From: Gemmatimonadota bacterium
Lineage (GTDB): Bacteria > Gemmatimonadota > Gemmatimonadetes > Longimicrobiales > Gaopeijiaceae
Assembly: GCA_022822425.1 (NCBI GenBank)
Contig: JAJEBS010000247.1
Span: forward strand, 1-64,000
Direction of reading: 5' to 3'
DNA: 64,000 bases
This document shows, one piece after another, positions 9,297 through 18,800 of this stretch. The position numbers were made by a program, and so were the translations under genes. The stretch's first letter is position 1. Every line of letters begins with the position of its first letter. The notes below the pieces were generated by a model that saw nothing but the letters and a program-made list of their open reading frames with translations, was not told where the DNA came from and did not search any database.

Positions 9297-10399
9297 ACGG
9301 CACCCGCCTCCGTGACGATCTGATCGGCGTCATGGGAGCGGGGGTCGGCACGCCCCTGTCCGACGCGGATTTCGACGACCTCGCACGCCGGGCGTCCGCA
9401 CACCAGTGCGAGCGCAACCCGGCATTCGCCCGCTTCTGCGAGGCGCGCGGCGTTCAGCCGGGCTCGTGGTCCTCGTGGCGGGACCTGCCGCCGGTGCCCG
9501 CGCGCGCATTCCGGGAGCGCGGCCTCGTCTCCCGGGGGCCGGCGCAGGCCGTTTTCCGCACCAGCGGCACCACAGGCGGCGGGGCGGAGCGCGGAGAACA
9601 TCGCGTCCCGGACCTGTCGCTCTACCACGCCTCGCTGCTCCCCAACTTCGAGGCACATCTGCTTCCCGATGGCGCGCGCCTGCCGATGCTCTCGCTCATC
9701 CCGCCTCCGTGCGAAGTTCCGGATTCCTCGCTCAGCCACATGATCGGCGTCGTGGAAGCCGAACTGGCGCCCGGGACCCGCTATTTCGTGGACAGGGACG
9801 GCAGGCTGGACGAGCACCGGTTGCGATCCGCCCTTGGCGACGCAGAGGGCGCGCGCGATCCGGTACTGGTGGTGGGCACCGCCTTCGCGTTCGTCCACCT
9901 GCTGGATGCCCTGGCGAGGGAGAGCACCCGCTTTCGGTTGCCGGGCGGCTCGCGGGTGATGGAGACCGGGGGGTTCAAGGGACGCAGCCGCACCGTTCCG
10001 AGGGAGGAACTCTACGCGGCCATCGACAGCCGACTCGGCATTCCGTCGGACCGGATCGTGAACGAGTACGGCATGACGGAGCTGCTCTCCCAGTTCTACG
10101 AGCCCGTGCTCACGGGGGGAGCGCGTCTGCACCATCCCCCGCCGTGGGTGCGTACGCGCGTGCTCGACCCGGCGACGCTGGAGCCGCTTCCTCCCGGCCG
10201 CGTGGGGCTGTTGTGCCACTTCGACCTCGCCAACCTGGGCTCCGTCTGCTGCGTTCTCACCGAGGACCTGGGCGTAGAGCCCCCGGAGGCGGAGGGACAC
10301 GGTTTCCGCGTGCTGGGCCGGAACCCCGGCGCGGAGCCGCGCGGCTGCTCGCTGGCGATGGACGACCTGATGACCGCCCTCCGCGGCCCGGCATGGTGA
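9293..10399 (+). CDS. LuxE-like acyl-protein synthetase / adenylate-forming enzyme
   Basis: A 368-residue protein of the acyl-protein synthetase LuxE family (adenylate-forming, cytoplasmic). The P-loop-like AMP-binding motif RTSGTTGG is near residue 84, followed by METGGFKGRSR and then NEYGMTEL, the usual adenylation motif. LuxE activates a fatty acid as acyl-AMP and passes it on for reduction by LuxC. Here it is fused by overlap to a LuxC-type reductase (the next ATG lies 7 nt inside this gene) and to a coiled-coil protein upstream. No LuxA, LuxB or LuxD is present, so light production is not implied. The physiological acid is unknown. Confidence 0.82.
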   Translation: MNGTRLRDDLIGVMGAGVGTPLSDADFDDLARRASAHQCERNPAFARFCEARGVQPGSWSSWRDLPPVPARAFRERGLVSRGPAQAVFRTSGTTGGGAERGEHRVPDLSLYHASLLPNFEAHLLPDGARLPMLSLIPPPCEVPDSSLSHMIGVVEAELAPGTRYFVDRDGRLDEHRLRSALGDAEGARDPVLVVGTAFAFVHLLDALARESTRFRLPGGSRVMETGGFKGRSRTVPREELYAAIDSRLGIPSDRIVNEYGMTELLSQFYEPVLTGGARLHHPPPWVRTRVLDPATLEPLPPGRVGLLCHFDLANLGSVCCVLTEDLGVEPPEAEGHGFRVLGRNPGAEPRGCSLAMDDLMTALRGPAW

Positions 10400-11802
10400 C
10401 GACATTCCCGGCCTGGTGGCTGCCCCCCGGGGTGCCGGACGGCGGGCCCGCGATGCTCTCCACCGCCCCCGTGAGCGACGACCTGCGGCTCCGCTTCCCC
10501 ACCCCCGACCCCGCGTTTGCGCGCCGCCTGTGCGACCAGCTGGTCGAAGCGGGCGCCCGCCTGCACGAGCGCCGCACCGACTCGCTGGTGGCGTCGCTGG
10601 GCCGTGCCGGTTCGCGCTTTCTGGATCCCGCCGACCCGATCCGCAAGGCGGCGCTCGACCTGCTGCCCGCCGCCGCCGGGCTCTCCACCGCCATGGCCCG
10701 GGAGGTCCTCGACGGGATGGCGCGCGACTGGACCGCGGACCGCCTGACGCAACTGGTGCGCGCGCAGTTCCCCGACCCGGCGGTGCTGGACGGCTTCCGG
10801 CCGCGGCCGGGTGGGTCGCGGGTGCGGGCGTTCGGCCACCGCCTGATCGTGCAACTGGGCGCGGGCAACGTGGCCGGCGTGTCGGTCGGAGGGGTGGCGC
10901 GGGCGCTCCTGGCGCGCTCGCCCGTGCTCCTCAAGCCCGGCCTCCACGACGCCGTGCTGCCGGTGCTCTACGCCCGCGCCCTGGCCGACTGCGACCCGGG
11001 GCTGGCGGCAGCCCTGGCCGTGCTCTACTGGCCGGGCGGCGCCGACACGGTGGAGACGGAGGTGCTCTCCCGCGCCGGCCTGGCAGTGGTGTACGGCGGC
11101 GCCGACACGGTGGAGGCGGTGCGCGAGCGCATCCCCGCCACCACCGCCCTCGTGGCGTACTCCCACAGGGTCGGGGTCGCCCTGGTGGGCCGGGAAGCGC
11201 TCGCCGCCGGGCAGGCGAACCGAACCGCCATGGACGCCGCGCGCGCCGTAGCGGCATTCGACCAGAGGGGTTGCGTTTCCCCCCACCTCTTCTGGGTGGA
11301 GGAAGGCGGCGCGCTCACCCCCGCCGAGTGGGCTGCCCGCCTGGCTGCCGCCATGGCCGCGCTCGAGCGGAATCTCCCCGCCGGTCCCCCTCCCCCGGAG
11401 GTCGCATCGAAGGTGCAGCAGTTGCGCGGCACCTGGGAGCTGAAGCAGGCAGCCGGCGAGGGGGTGCGCGTCTTCCGCCCGGCGGGCGCGGAGTGGACGG
11501 TCGCCTACGACCCCGACCCGGCCTTCTCGCCGTCCTGCCTGGGCCGTTTTGCCTGGGTGAAGCCCGTTCCCGACCTGGAGCGGGTCGCCGGGCTCCTCGC
11601 CGGACTGCGCCCGTTTCTGCAGACCGCCGGACTGTGCGGGGCCGGGGCGCGCACCGCCTCGCTGGTCGAACAGCTCGGCGCGGCGGGCGTCACCCGGGTG
11701 GCCTCGCTACGGCGGATGGCGTGGCCGCCCGCCTGGTGGCACCACGACGGCGGCGACCCCTTGCGGGCGCTCGTCCGCTGGGTCGACTGGGAAGTGGAGT
11801 AG
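10393..11802 (+). CDS. LuxC-like acyl-CoA/acyl-protein reductase
   Basis: A 469-residue enzyme of the LuxC acyl-CoA reductase family, related to aldehyde dehydrogenases. The dinucleotide-binding region includes VQLGAGNVAGVSVGG near residue 157, and the presumed thioester-forming nucleophile is Cys294 in DQRGCVSPHLFW. The reaction would be NADPH-dependent reduction of an activated acyl group to an aldehyde. The 798-residue track ORF begins far upstream in the LuxE frame shadow; ATG 10393 gives the normal family length and overlaps the luxE-like stop by 7 nt. With the upstream gene it forms a complete acid-to-aldehyde module. The fate of the aldehyde is not visible in the window. Confidence 0.85.
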   Translation: MVTTFPAWWLPPGVPDGGPAMLSTAPVSDDLRLRFPTPDPAFARRLCDQLVEAGARLHERRTDSLVASLGRAGSRFLDPADPIRKAALDLLPAAAGLSTAMAREVLDGMARDWTADRLTQLVRAQFPDPAVLDGFRPRPGGSRVRAFGHRLIVQLGAGNVAGVSVGGVARALLARSPVLLKPGLHDAVLPVLYARALADCDPGLAAALAVLYWPGGADTVETEVLSRAGLAVVYGGADTVEAVRERIPATTALVAYSHRVGVALVGREALAAGQANRTAMDAARAVAAFDQRGCVSPHLFWVEEGGALTPAEWAARLAAAMAALERNLPAGPPPPEVASKVQQLRGTWELKQAAGEGVRVFRPAGAEWTVAYDPDPAFSPSCLGRFAWVKPVPDLERVAGLLAGLRPFLQTAGLCGAGARTASLVEQLGAAGVTRVASLRRMAWPPAWWHHDGGDPLRALVRWVDWEVE

Positions 11803-11817
11803 AAGACCCGCGCCCCC

Positions 11818-12009
11818 CTAGTCGTCTTCCGGCTGGTCCTCCGAGCGCCAGACAACCAGCTGACGCGACCCGTTCGAAGCCTCCACCCTCACCCGCAGCA
11901 TGTCCCCCTCCACGATGCCGAGCTCGTCGCGCATCTCCTGGGGGATGGTGATCCTGCCCCCAACTCCCACGACAACGTCGCCGTAGTACAGCGAGCGATA
12001 GATGGCCAT
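11818..12009 (-). CDS. AbrB/SpoVT-family DNA-binding protein
   Basis: A 63-residue protein with a swapped-hairpin AbrB fold signature: VGVGGRITIPQEMRDELGIVEGDMLRVRVE, followed by an acidic tail. Such proteins are transition-state regulators or antitoxins (MazE/VapB type). No toxin gene lies next to it in either direction: the upstream side is about 236 bases of apparent non-coding DNA and the gene converges on the luxC-like gene. The start is the ATG at 12009, preceded by GGGAAAG. The 137-residue ORF in the track extends into the upstream non-coding region. Confidence 0.8.
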   Translation of the reverse strand: MAIYRSLYYGDVVVGVGGRITIPQEMRDELGIVEGDMLRVRVEASNGSRQLVVWRSEDQPEDD

Positions 12010-12245
12010 GGCTTTCCCTGTGGTTGGAATCGAATCAAGACCGGAAGTGGTTTCCTGGTGTGGCCTGGCAGAGCAGGCCCCAAGGGCGCGTCCCGGGCCG
12101 GAACGTTGGTGCACGCCCATCTTCCAACTTAGAGAGAACGCAAGACCTTTGCACAGGGCTGCAGCCGGTCTCCCCCGGATTCCACATCCCGCCCGCCCAC
12201 CCTGCCCCAGGTCCGGACGCGGGTGCCGCACCCTGACGGGTGCCC

Positions 12246-14519
12246 TTATCGGGGGTCGTCCTCCGGCCTGCGGATGGCAAGCTCGCGCTCGACGCTGACG
12301 GAGGCTCCGGTGGTCCGGTCGGTGATGGCGATGATGAGCCGGTGCGCTCCCTCCCCGGCTTCATCGGCGGAGACGGAGAAGTACTCGGGCACCACCCCGT
12401 CGACGGGCTCGACGTTGCGCACGAAACGGACGGCCAGATCGCCTTCCGCGCCGCCTATCAGGTTGCCCAGCGAGCGCAGGAGGCGCGCGCCCACGCTGCG
12501 CCGCTCCGCGTCCTGCAGCGTCACCTCCACGGTGTACTCCGAGGAGCCCAGGAAGTCGGTGGTCAGACCGTAGATTTCCAGATAGACGTGGATGTCGTCG
12601 TGCGCGTCGAAGACCAGGTCGCGCGAGGCGCCGATGGCGAAATCGCGCCATCCGCCGGGCCGGTCGACACGGGGCACCACGCCCCCGGCCAGGACCAGAT
12701 CGGACGTGGACAGGCCCATGCGCGGTACGGGAATGGCACTGATCGTCCCCCGGTTGCGCGCGGCCACGCGGGACTCCGCCGCCAGCCCCTCGAGCGAGTA
12801 TTCGAAGGTTCCGCGGGGCAACTCGAAGGTGAAGAGAACGTTGCCCGTGTCTTCGGCCTTCACCGCGTGCGTCACGCTGGCCGAGTCCTGGTAACTCCGG
12901 TTGAACAGGAACATGCCGACGCGCACGGAGTCGCCCTCGAACAGGTTGAAGGAGTCCGGGTCGGCGCGCAGGAAGGCCAGCACCTCCACCTGCCCGGGAG
13001 CGGCACCCCGGAACCGGGCGATCTGCGCGGGGATCTCCGTCCAGCGGTTGACGGCACGGCTCTCGAAGGTGGTGGTGGCCTCGGTTTCGCTGACCTGGCG
13101 CAGGTACTGTCCCGTGTTGGCGTCGAAGTCGAAGTGGACCCGGTTGTACCCGAGCTCTCGGCTGAACACGAAGCTGGGCACCTCCAGCCGGTAGTTCCAG
13201 AAGATCCACCGCCCGTTGGCGCCCGCGCCGGCACCGTCCTGACGCAGCATCCAGATGCTCTCCGGCAGGCCGTAGCGTATGAGGACCTGGCCCCGATCGC
13301 TGCTCCAGCCCGGCAGGCGGCGCTCGGGGTCTCCGAAGGCCAGCTCCGCGTATGTGACGCGCGCGATGTGCTCCATCGCCCGCTCGTTTTCCGGAATCAG
13401 GAAGAGCGGATCGGACTTGGCCCAAAGGATGCGCTCGTATTCCCGCGCCTGCTCCGCTTCGAGCTGTCCGTACGAGGCCCTGTCATCCTCGTCAAGCAGG
13501 AAGGACACGTTGTCGTAGGGGGCTCGCTCGGCCGGAGGCATGAGGGCGAGGCCGGTGTCGAAGGCATCGCGGGCGGCGGTCCAGTCCAGCGACTCGTAGA
13601 ACGCCAGCCCGAGGAAGATGTGCGCGTAGGGGTCGTCGGGGTTCACCTCGGCCAGGCGCTGCGCCTCGGTCGCCATGTCCTCGAAACGGCCTTGGCGATG
13701 GAGCAGCGCGAGCAGTCCGCGGGCGGCCTGCGGGTGGTCGGGTACGTACGACAGAGCAGCCCGGTATTGGGCCTCGATGCGCGGCGGATAGTCCACGTCC
13801 CGGTCGCTGGCGCGGCCCGCGCCGGCCAGTTGGCGGTTGAAGGTACGGGGTTCCGTGTAGTTGAGGCAGAAGGCCTGGACCCCGGCGGGACAGCGCGTCG
13901 ATCCCGCGTATTCGTCGGTCCCCGGCGACCCGTCCCGCCGCCATCCTGCGGGCAGGAAGACCAGATGCTCGAAGTCCTCCATCTCCTCGGTGAGGATGCG
14001 GGCCAGCACAAAGTGCGATTGGGCCAGGACCCGGGGTTCCACGGCGCGGCTGCTTTCGGACGCCACCGTGCGCTCCAGAATCCTGCGCGCGTCCACGCGC
14101 ATGAACTGGCGCCGCTTGAGCAGCGCCATCTCCAGCAGCACCCCTGCGTCCTCGTGGAGTCCCGCGTACGCCTCCTCCAGCAGCGCTTCGGCCTCCATCC
14201 GCTGTCTGAAGTCGGTCTCTTCCAGGGGTGCGGTGCGCGCCAGCAGCCTGCCGAGGGAGAAGGCGATGTGGGGATCTCGATCGTCTTCCTCCCGCGCCCG
14301 GCGGAGCAGCCCGAGCGCGGCGGTCGTGTCCCCGGCTTCGAGCAGGCTCGTGGCCCGGGCCACGGCGCGCGGGACGGGGGCTGCCTGCGCGGACGGCTCC
14401 TGAGGCGCGGATGCCGCGGGCCGGACGGCGTTCGCGGAAGCCGAGGCGGGCAGGGGCATTACCAGCGCGCACGTCAGCCACGCCAGGATTCCCCGGGGTC
14501 CCGGAAGCGACCGGCTCAA
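12246..14519 (-). CDS. secreted TPR/GWxTD-domain protein
   Basis: About 757 residues. The N-terminus has a hydrophobic leader (ILAWLTCALVMPLPASASA), so the product is exported. The first half contains TPR-like helices (PHIAFSLGRLLA, and DPYAHIFLGLAFYES with its WTAARDAF continuation). The centre carries a GWxTD-type motif, GWSSDRGQVLIRYGLPESIW, followed by beta-rich segments. GWxTD proteins are secreted proteins of Gemmatimonadota, Acidobacteriota and Bacteroidota with no established function. The start is uncertain: TTG 14519 is the only in-frame start just before the signal peptide, 5 nt after the preceding small gene, and lacks a clear ribosome binding site. The longer track ORF overlaps that small gene and is not credible. 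Confidence 0.75.
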   Translation of the reverse strand: MSRSLPGPRGILAWLTCALVMPLPASASANAVRPAASAPQEPSAQAAPVPRAVARATSLLEAGDTTAALGLLRRAREEDDRDPHIAFSLGRLLARTAPLEETDFRQRMEAEALLEEAYAGLHEDAGVLLEMALLKRRQFMRVDARRILERTVASESSRAVEPRVLAQSHFVLARILTEEMEDFEHLVFLPAGWRRDGSPGTDEYAGSTRCPAGVQAFCLNYTEPRTFNRQLAGAGRASDRDVDYPPRIEAQYRAALSYVPDHPQAARGLLALLHRQGRFEDMATEAQRLAEVNPDDPYAHIFLGLAFYESLDWTAARDAFDTGLALMPPAERAPYDNVSFLLDEDDRASYGQLEAEQAREYERILWAKSDPLFLIPENERAMEHIARVTYAELAFGDPERRLPGWSSDRGQVLIRYGLPESIWMLRQDGAGAGANGRWIFWNYRLEVPSFVFSRELGYNRVHFDFDANTGQYLRQVSETEATTTFESRAVNRWTEIPAQIARFRGAAPGQVEVLAFLRADPDSFNLFEGDSVRVGMFLFNRSYQDSASVTHAVKAEDTGNVLFTFELPRGTFEYSLEGLAAESRVAARNRGTISAIPVPRMGLSTSDLVLAGGVVPRVDRPGGWRDFAIGASRDLVFDAHDDIHVYLEIYGLTTDFLGSSEYTVEVTLQDAERRSVGARLLRSLGNLIGGAEGDLAVRFVRNVEPVDGVVPEYFSVSADEAGEGAHRLIIAITDRTTGASVSVERELAIRRPEDDPR

Positions 14520-14524
14520 GGCTG

Positions 14525-14818
14525 TCAGGGAAGAATGGACCGGAGCAGCGCTTCCAGTTGATGGCGCCTGAAGCTCTGGGCCTTTTGCACCGCGAGCTCG
14601 TACGATTCCTCGACAAAAATGGCCGCGGTCTGCGCGGCGTCCCCGGATTCGCCATCGGCCGGCGAGTAGACGAGCTTCGCCCGGCACGGTTCCCCGCTCG
14701 CGGAACGCTTGGTCTCGAATTCCAGATAGACGTCCCAGATTCGATTCTGGTACGTGATGGTGGCGAGATGCTGGCCCGGCATGGGCCTCAGGTCGGAGGG
14801 TACCGCAGGGTCGATCAT
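14525..14818 (-). CDS. small conserved-looking protein of unknown function
   Basis: A 97-residue soluble protein without signal peptide or membrane segment. It mixes short beta-strand-like pieces (LATITYQNRIWDVYLEFET) with a C-terminal helix (ESYELAVQKAQSFRRHQLEALLRS). I do not recognise the family. It lies directly before the GWxTD gene in the same orientation and is probably co-transcribed with it. It is preferred over the overlapping frame of the 897-residue ORF because it has an ATG and ordinary protein composition. Confidence 0.6.
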   Translation of the reverse strand: MIDPAVPSDLRPMPGQHLATITYQNRIWDVYLEFETKRSASGEPCRAKLVYSPADGESGDAAQTAAIFVEESYELAVQKAQSFRRHQLEALLRSILP

Positions 14819-15171
14819 GGTCGCTTACATTATCATCCGCAGCCCCGGAAATCCAGCGCCCGGACCCGGGCAGGCCGGGTACCGCGGGCGCTCTCCCGTG
14901 GCGGTCTCGTCGCGTGCCCTGCCGTCGTGACGCGGTCATACTGCAGCAGCCTCCTCGCGCGAGCGCTCGCGCATCCGTTCCAGTGAGTGTTCTTTCGCGA
15001 ACGGCGGTCTCCGGGTTCCAACCGATCCACTGGACCCGTTCCGTTGACGCTCGCCATCGGTGCCCCTAACTTGCGGCCCGAACCAAATGGGCCGCGTGTC
15101 TCCGTCGCCGCCGGATGCGAACGGCGCGAACCCTTCCCGAAACCTCCACCCGCCGAGGAACCGCGCGCTTC
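14819..15171. other. divergent intergenic region upstream of the act operon
   Basis: About 350 bases between divergent genes with no convincing coding frame. It contains a perfect 16-base palindrome GCGCGAGCGCTCGCGC at 14957-14972, an A/T-rich TGATAATGT immediately before the minus-strand gene, and a candidate promoter for the act operon listed separately. Confidence 0.5.
15044..15072 (+). promoter_or_regulatory. candidate promoter of the act operon
   Basis: TTGACG at 15044-15049 and TAACTT at 15067-15072, separated by 17 bases, about 100 bases before the start of actA. The -35 is close to consensus; the -10 is moderate. Seen by eye only. Confidence 0.5.
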
Positions 15172-15744
15172 ATGAAGGGAAAGCGGACTGCCGTTCTGGC
15201 CGGAGTCGTCGCGACGCTCGGCGCACTCGCCTTCGTTCAGGAGGGCGACACCCCCCAGGAGAGCCAGGACGCCGCCGCCGAGATCGCGGCCGCGGATCCG
15301 GATCCGCTGGCGCAGCCCATCGCATTTCCCCATGACATCCACGCCGGCGAATTCGGCATGGACTGCCAGTACTGCCACTTCTCCGCCGAGCGCTCCGTCG
15401 ACGCGGGCATCCCCCCGGTGGCCACCTGCCAGGGCTGCCATCTGGTCGTGGCGGGACGCAACAATCCGGAGGAAGTGGCCAAGGTGCGCGACTATGCCCA
15501 GCGCCAGGAAGCCATCCCGTGGGTGCGCATCTACAAGGTCTCGGACCACGTGCGCTTCCCGCACATGCGGCACGTCGCGCCCGACCAGTCCGGCGAACCC
15601 CGGGTCCAGTGCCAGGAGTGCCACGGCCCGGTGCAGGAGATGGCGGTCATCGAGGCGGTGAACCAGCCCCTGTCCATGGGATGGTGCGTCCAGTGTCACG
15701 TGGAGCGCGACGTCTCCCGGGACTGCGCGGTCTGTCACTACTGA
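15172..15744 (+). CDS. actA: alternative complex III pentaheme cytochrome c subunit ActA
   Basis: A 190-residue periplasmic multiheme cytochrome, first gene of the alternative complex III operon. An N-terminal hydrophobic leader is followed by five CxxCH haem-binding motifs: CQYCH, CQGCH, CQECH, CVQCH and CAVCH, the last at the C-terminus. Five haems is the expected number for ActA, which passes electrons from the iron-sulfur subunit ActB toward ActE, soluble cytochrome c or an oxidase. ATG 15172 begins the signal-anchor; the track start at 15115 adds an unconserved extension. actB follows after 89 bases. Confidence 0.93.
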   Translation: MKGKRTAVLAGVVATLGALAFVQEGDTPQESQDAAAEIAAADPDPLAQPIAFPHDIHAGEFGMDCQYCHFSAERSVDAGIPPVATCQGCHLVVAGRNNPEEVAKVRDYAQRQEAIPWVRIYKVSDHVRFPHMRHVAPDQSGEPRVQCQECHGPVQEMAVIEAVNQPLSMGWCVQCHVERDVSRDCAVCHY

Positions 15745-15833
15745 GCGAACCGGAATCAAGAGCAGCTAACGGCCGGGAGCGAGAACGCGGAGCCCATGAC
15801 CAGAAGCGGCACACCAGTGAGAAGCGAGAACCC

Positions 15834-18800
15834 ATGAGCGGCGGCATCCAACGCCGGGACTTCCTGCGGGTGGTGGGCGCATCCGGGGCCGGGGCCACCA
15901 TGTTCGGCTGCTCCACGGACAACGTGGAGAAGCTGATCCCGTATGTGGTCCCGCCCGAGGAGATCACGCCGGGGGTCGCGACCTGGTACGCGTCCGTGTG
16001 CGGAGAATGCCCGGCCGGGTGCGGCACCTGGGTGCGCACGCGCGAGGGGCGCGCCGTCAAGATCGAGGGCAACCCCGGGCATCCGGTCTCGGGGGGGGCG
16101 CTGTGCGCGCGTGGGCATTCGGCCCTTCAGGGGCTGTACAATCCCGATCGCCTCACGGGCCCGATGACGCGCGACGGCGACGGTTTTTCTCCGGTCAGCT
16201 GGGAGGATGCCGAGGCGCAGCTCGTCGACCGGCTGGGCGCGGCGGGCGGAAACGTGCTGCTCCTGACGGGGAGCGCTGGTGGAGCGCTCGGTCACCTCTT
16301 CGATCGGTTCGTGGAGGTGACCGGCGGTACGCGCGTCGAATACGAGGCACTGTCGGAGGCCCCGCTGCGGGCGGCTGCGCGCATCGCCTTCGGACGCGAT
16401 GTGGTTCCCGCCTACGACTTCGAAGCGGCCCGCTTCGTGCTTTCCTTCGGCGCCGATTTCCTTGAGACCTGGCTGTCGCCGACGGCGTACGGCCGAGGCT
16501 TCGCGCGCACCAGCGCCATCGACCAGATGGGCTCCAAGGGACGCTTCGTCTTCCTCGCGCCAAGGCTCTCGCTGACGGGCCAGAACGCCGACGAGTGGTT
16601 CCCCATCCGTGCGGGATCCGAGGCGGCGATCGCGCTCGCCATGGCCGCGGTGATCGCGGGTGACGGGGCCGACGCAGGACCCTACGGGGAGCTGCTGGGC
16701 AGCTTCGACGTTGCCGCAGCGGCCGGTGCCGCCGGGCTCTCGGAGGAGGAAGTCGCGGACCTGGCACGGCGCTTCGTGGCCGAAGGGCCCGGACTCGCGC
16801 TGGGACCCGGCGTGAGCGGACAGCATCGAGGCGCCACCGGCGCCAACCTGGCGGCGCTGGTGCTCAACCACGTCGCAGGCAACATCGGGCGCTCCGTGCA
16901 CCTGGCTTCGCCGGATCAGGCAGCCGCGTCCTCGCCCTACGCGTCGCTCGAGTCCGCCATGGGTTCGATGCGGGCGGGGGAGGTTGCGGTCGCGCTCGTG
17001 CACGGCGCCAACCCGGCCTATTCGCTGCCGCCCGCCGCGGGCTTCGCGGACGCGTTCGGCGCGGTGCCCTTCAAGGTGTCCTTCGCCTCGGCGCTCGACG
17101 AGACCGCGCACCTCGCCGACCTGATCCTCCCCGACACCCACCCGCTCGAGTCGTGGGGAGATTCGCACCCGCGCCCGGGCGTGCACGCCGTGCAGCAGCC
17201 GGTCATGAGACCGGTTCCCCTGTTCGACGCCCGCGCCACCGGAGACGTGCTGCTGTCCACGGCGAACGCCCTGGGCCTGGATCTTGGCGCCGGCGACTTC
17301 CAGGGGTATGTGCGCGCGCGCTGGCAGGAGATGGGGCTCGCGGGAGGTGATGACTTCGACGGCTTCTGGCGCGAAGCCCTGCGCCGGGGCGTGGTCTTCT
17401 CCGCGACCGGCGAGCAAGAGGACGCAGCGGAGCTGCTTGCGCCGGACCCCGCCGTCGGGTTCGACGTACCCGCCCTGGACGGCGACCAGGACGGTCTGGC
17501 GCTGGTCGTGTACCCGTCTTCCCGCTTCGGGGACGGACGCCAGGCCAATCGCTCCTGGATGCAGGAACTCCCCGACCCGGTCAGCAAGATCACCTGGCAT
17601 TCCTGGGTGGAGTTGCATCCGGCCACGGCGGAGCGACACGGGCTACGCGAGGGCGACATCGTGCGCGTAAGTTCGCCGCACGGCCAGGTGGATTTGCCCG
17701 TGTGGCCCTACGCGGGCGTGCGGGAGGACGTCGCCGCCATCGCCATGGGCGGCGGACACACGGGCTACGGCCGCTACGCCGACGGCAACGGGGTGAACCC
17801 CATGGCGCTGCTCCCGGCCGAGTCGGAGCAGCCCTCGGGCGGTCTGGTCCATCTCGCCACCCGCGTGACGGTCGAGCCCACCGGCGAGTGGCGCAAGCTC
17901 GCGAGCGTTCACGGCTCGGGACATACCCAGGAAGACCGCAACATCGCGCCCGCCGTCGCGCTCGCCGACATCGGCCACGCCGAAGAGGAGCACGCCGAGC
18001 ACGACCTCTACGAATTGCAGGAGGTCGGCGGGTTCGTCCCCGTCCCCGCGGACGGGGAGCCCGGTGATTTCCCGCTCCCGGGAGCCCGGCACGGTGAGTA
18101 CGATCCGGAAACGACTCCGCGCTGGGCCATGGCCATCGACCTGGACAAGTGTACCGGGTGCAGCGCCTGCGTGACCGCCTGCCAGGCCGAGAACAACGTG
18201 CCCGTCGTCCAGGAAGAGCAGCTCCTCATGGGCCGCGACATCCAGTGGATGCGCATCGAGAACTACCTGGAAACCGTTGACGCGTCTCACGCGGGCCCGG
18301 TCGACGTGCGCTTCACGCCCATGCTCTGCCAGCACTGCGGCAACGCGCCCTGCGAGCCGGTGTGCCCGGTGTTCGCGGCCTACCACACCCCGGACGGGCT
18401 GAACGCGCAGGTGTACAATCGCTGCGTCGGTACCCGCTACTGCGCCAACAACTGCCCCTACAAGGTGCGGGTGTTCAACTGGTACGAGTATTCGGACGTG
18501 CCCGAGCCCCTCAACTGGCAGTACAACCCGGACGTCACCGTGCGGGGCGAGGGGGTCATGGAGAAGTGCACGTTCTGCGTGCAGCGGATTCGCGAGGTCG
18601 AAAACCAGTCGGTACTGGAAGGACGGTCCATCGCGGACGGCGAGGTGGTGACGGCCTGCCAGCAGAGCTGCCCGGCCGAAGCCATCGTCTTCGGCAACAT
18701 CCGGGATCCGAACTCGCGGGTGGCCCAGGTCACCGCGAACGAGCGTTCGTACCGGGTGCTCGACGATCTGATCAACACACAGCCGGCGGTCACCTATCAG

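Noticed and set aside
9293-11802. Bioluminescence genes
   Set aside because: LuxE- and LuxC-like enzymes are present, but no LuxA, LuxB or LuxD; such reductases exist in non-luminous bacteria.
11818-12009. Toxin-antitoxin pair
   Set aside because: The AbrB-like protein has no toxin-sized gene beside it; about 236 bases upstream have no supported ORF and the downstream neighbour is the convergent luxC-like gene.
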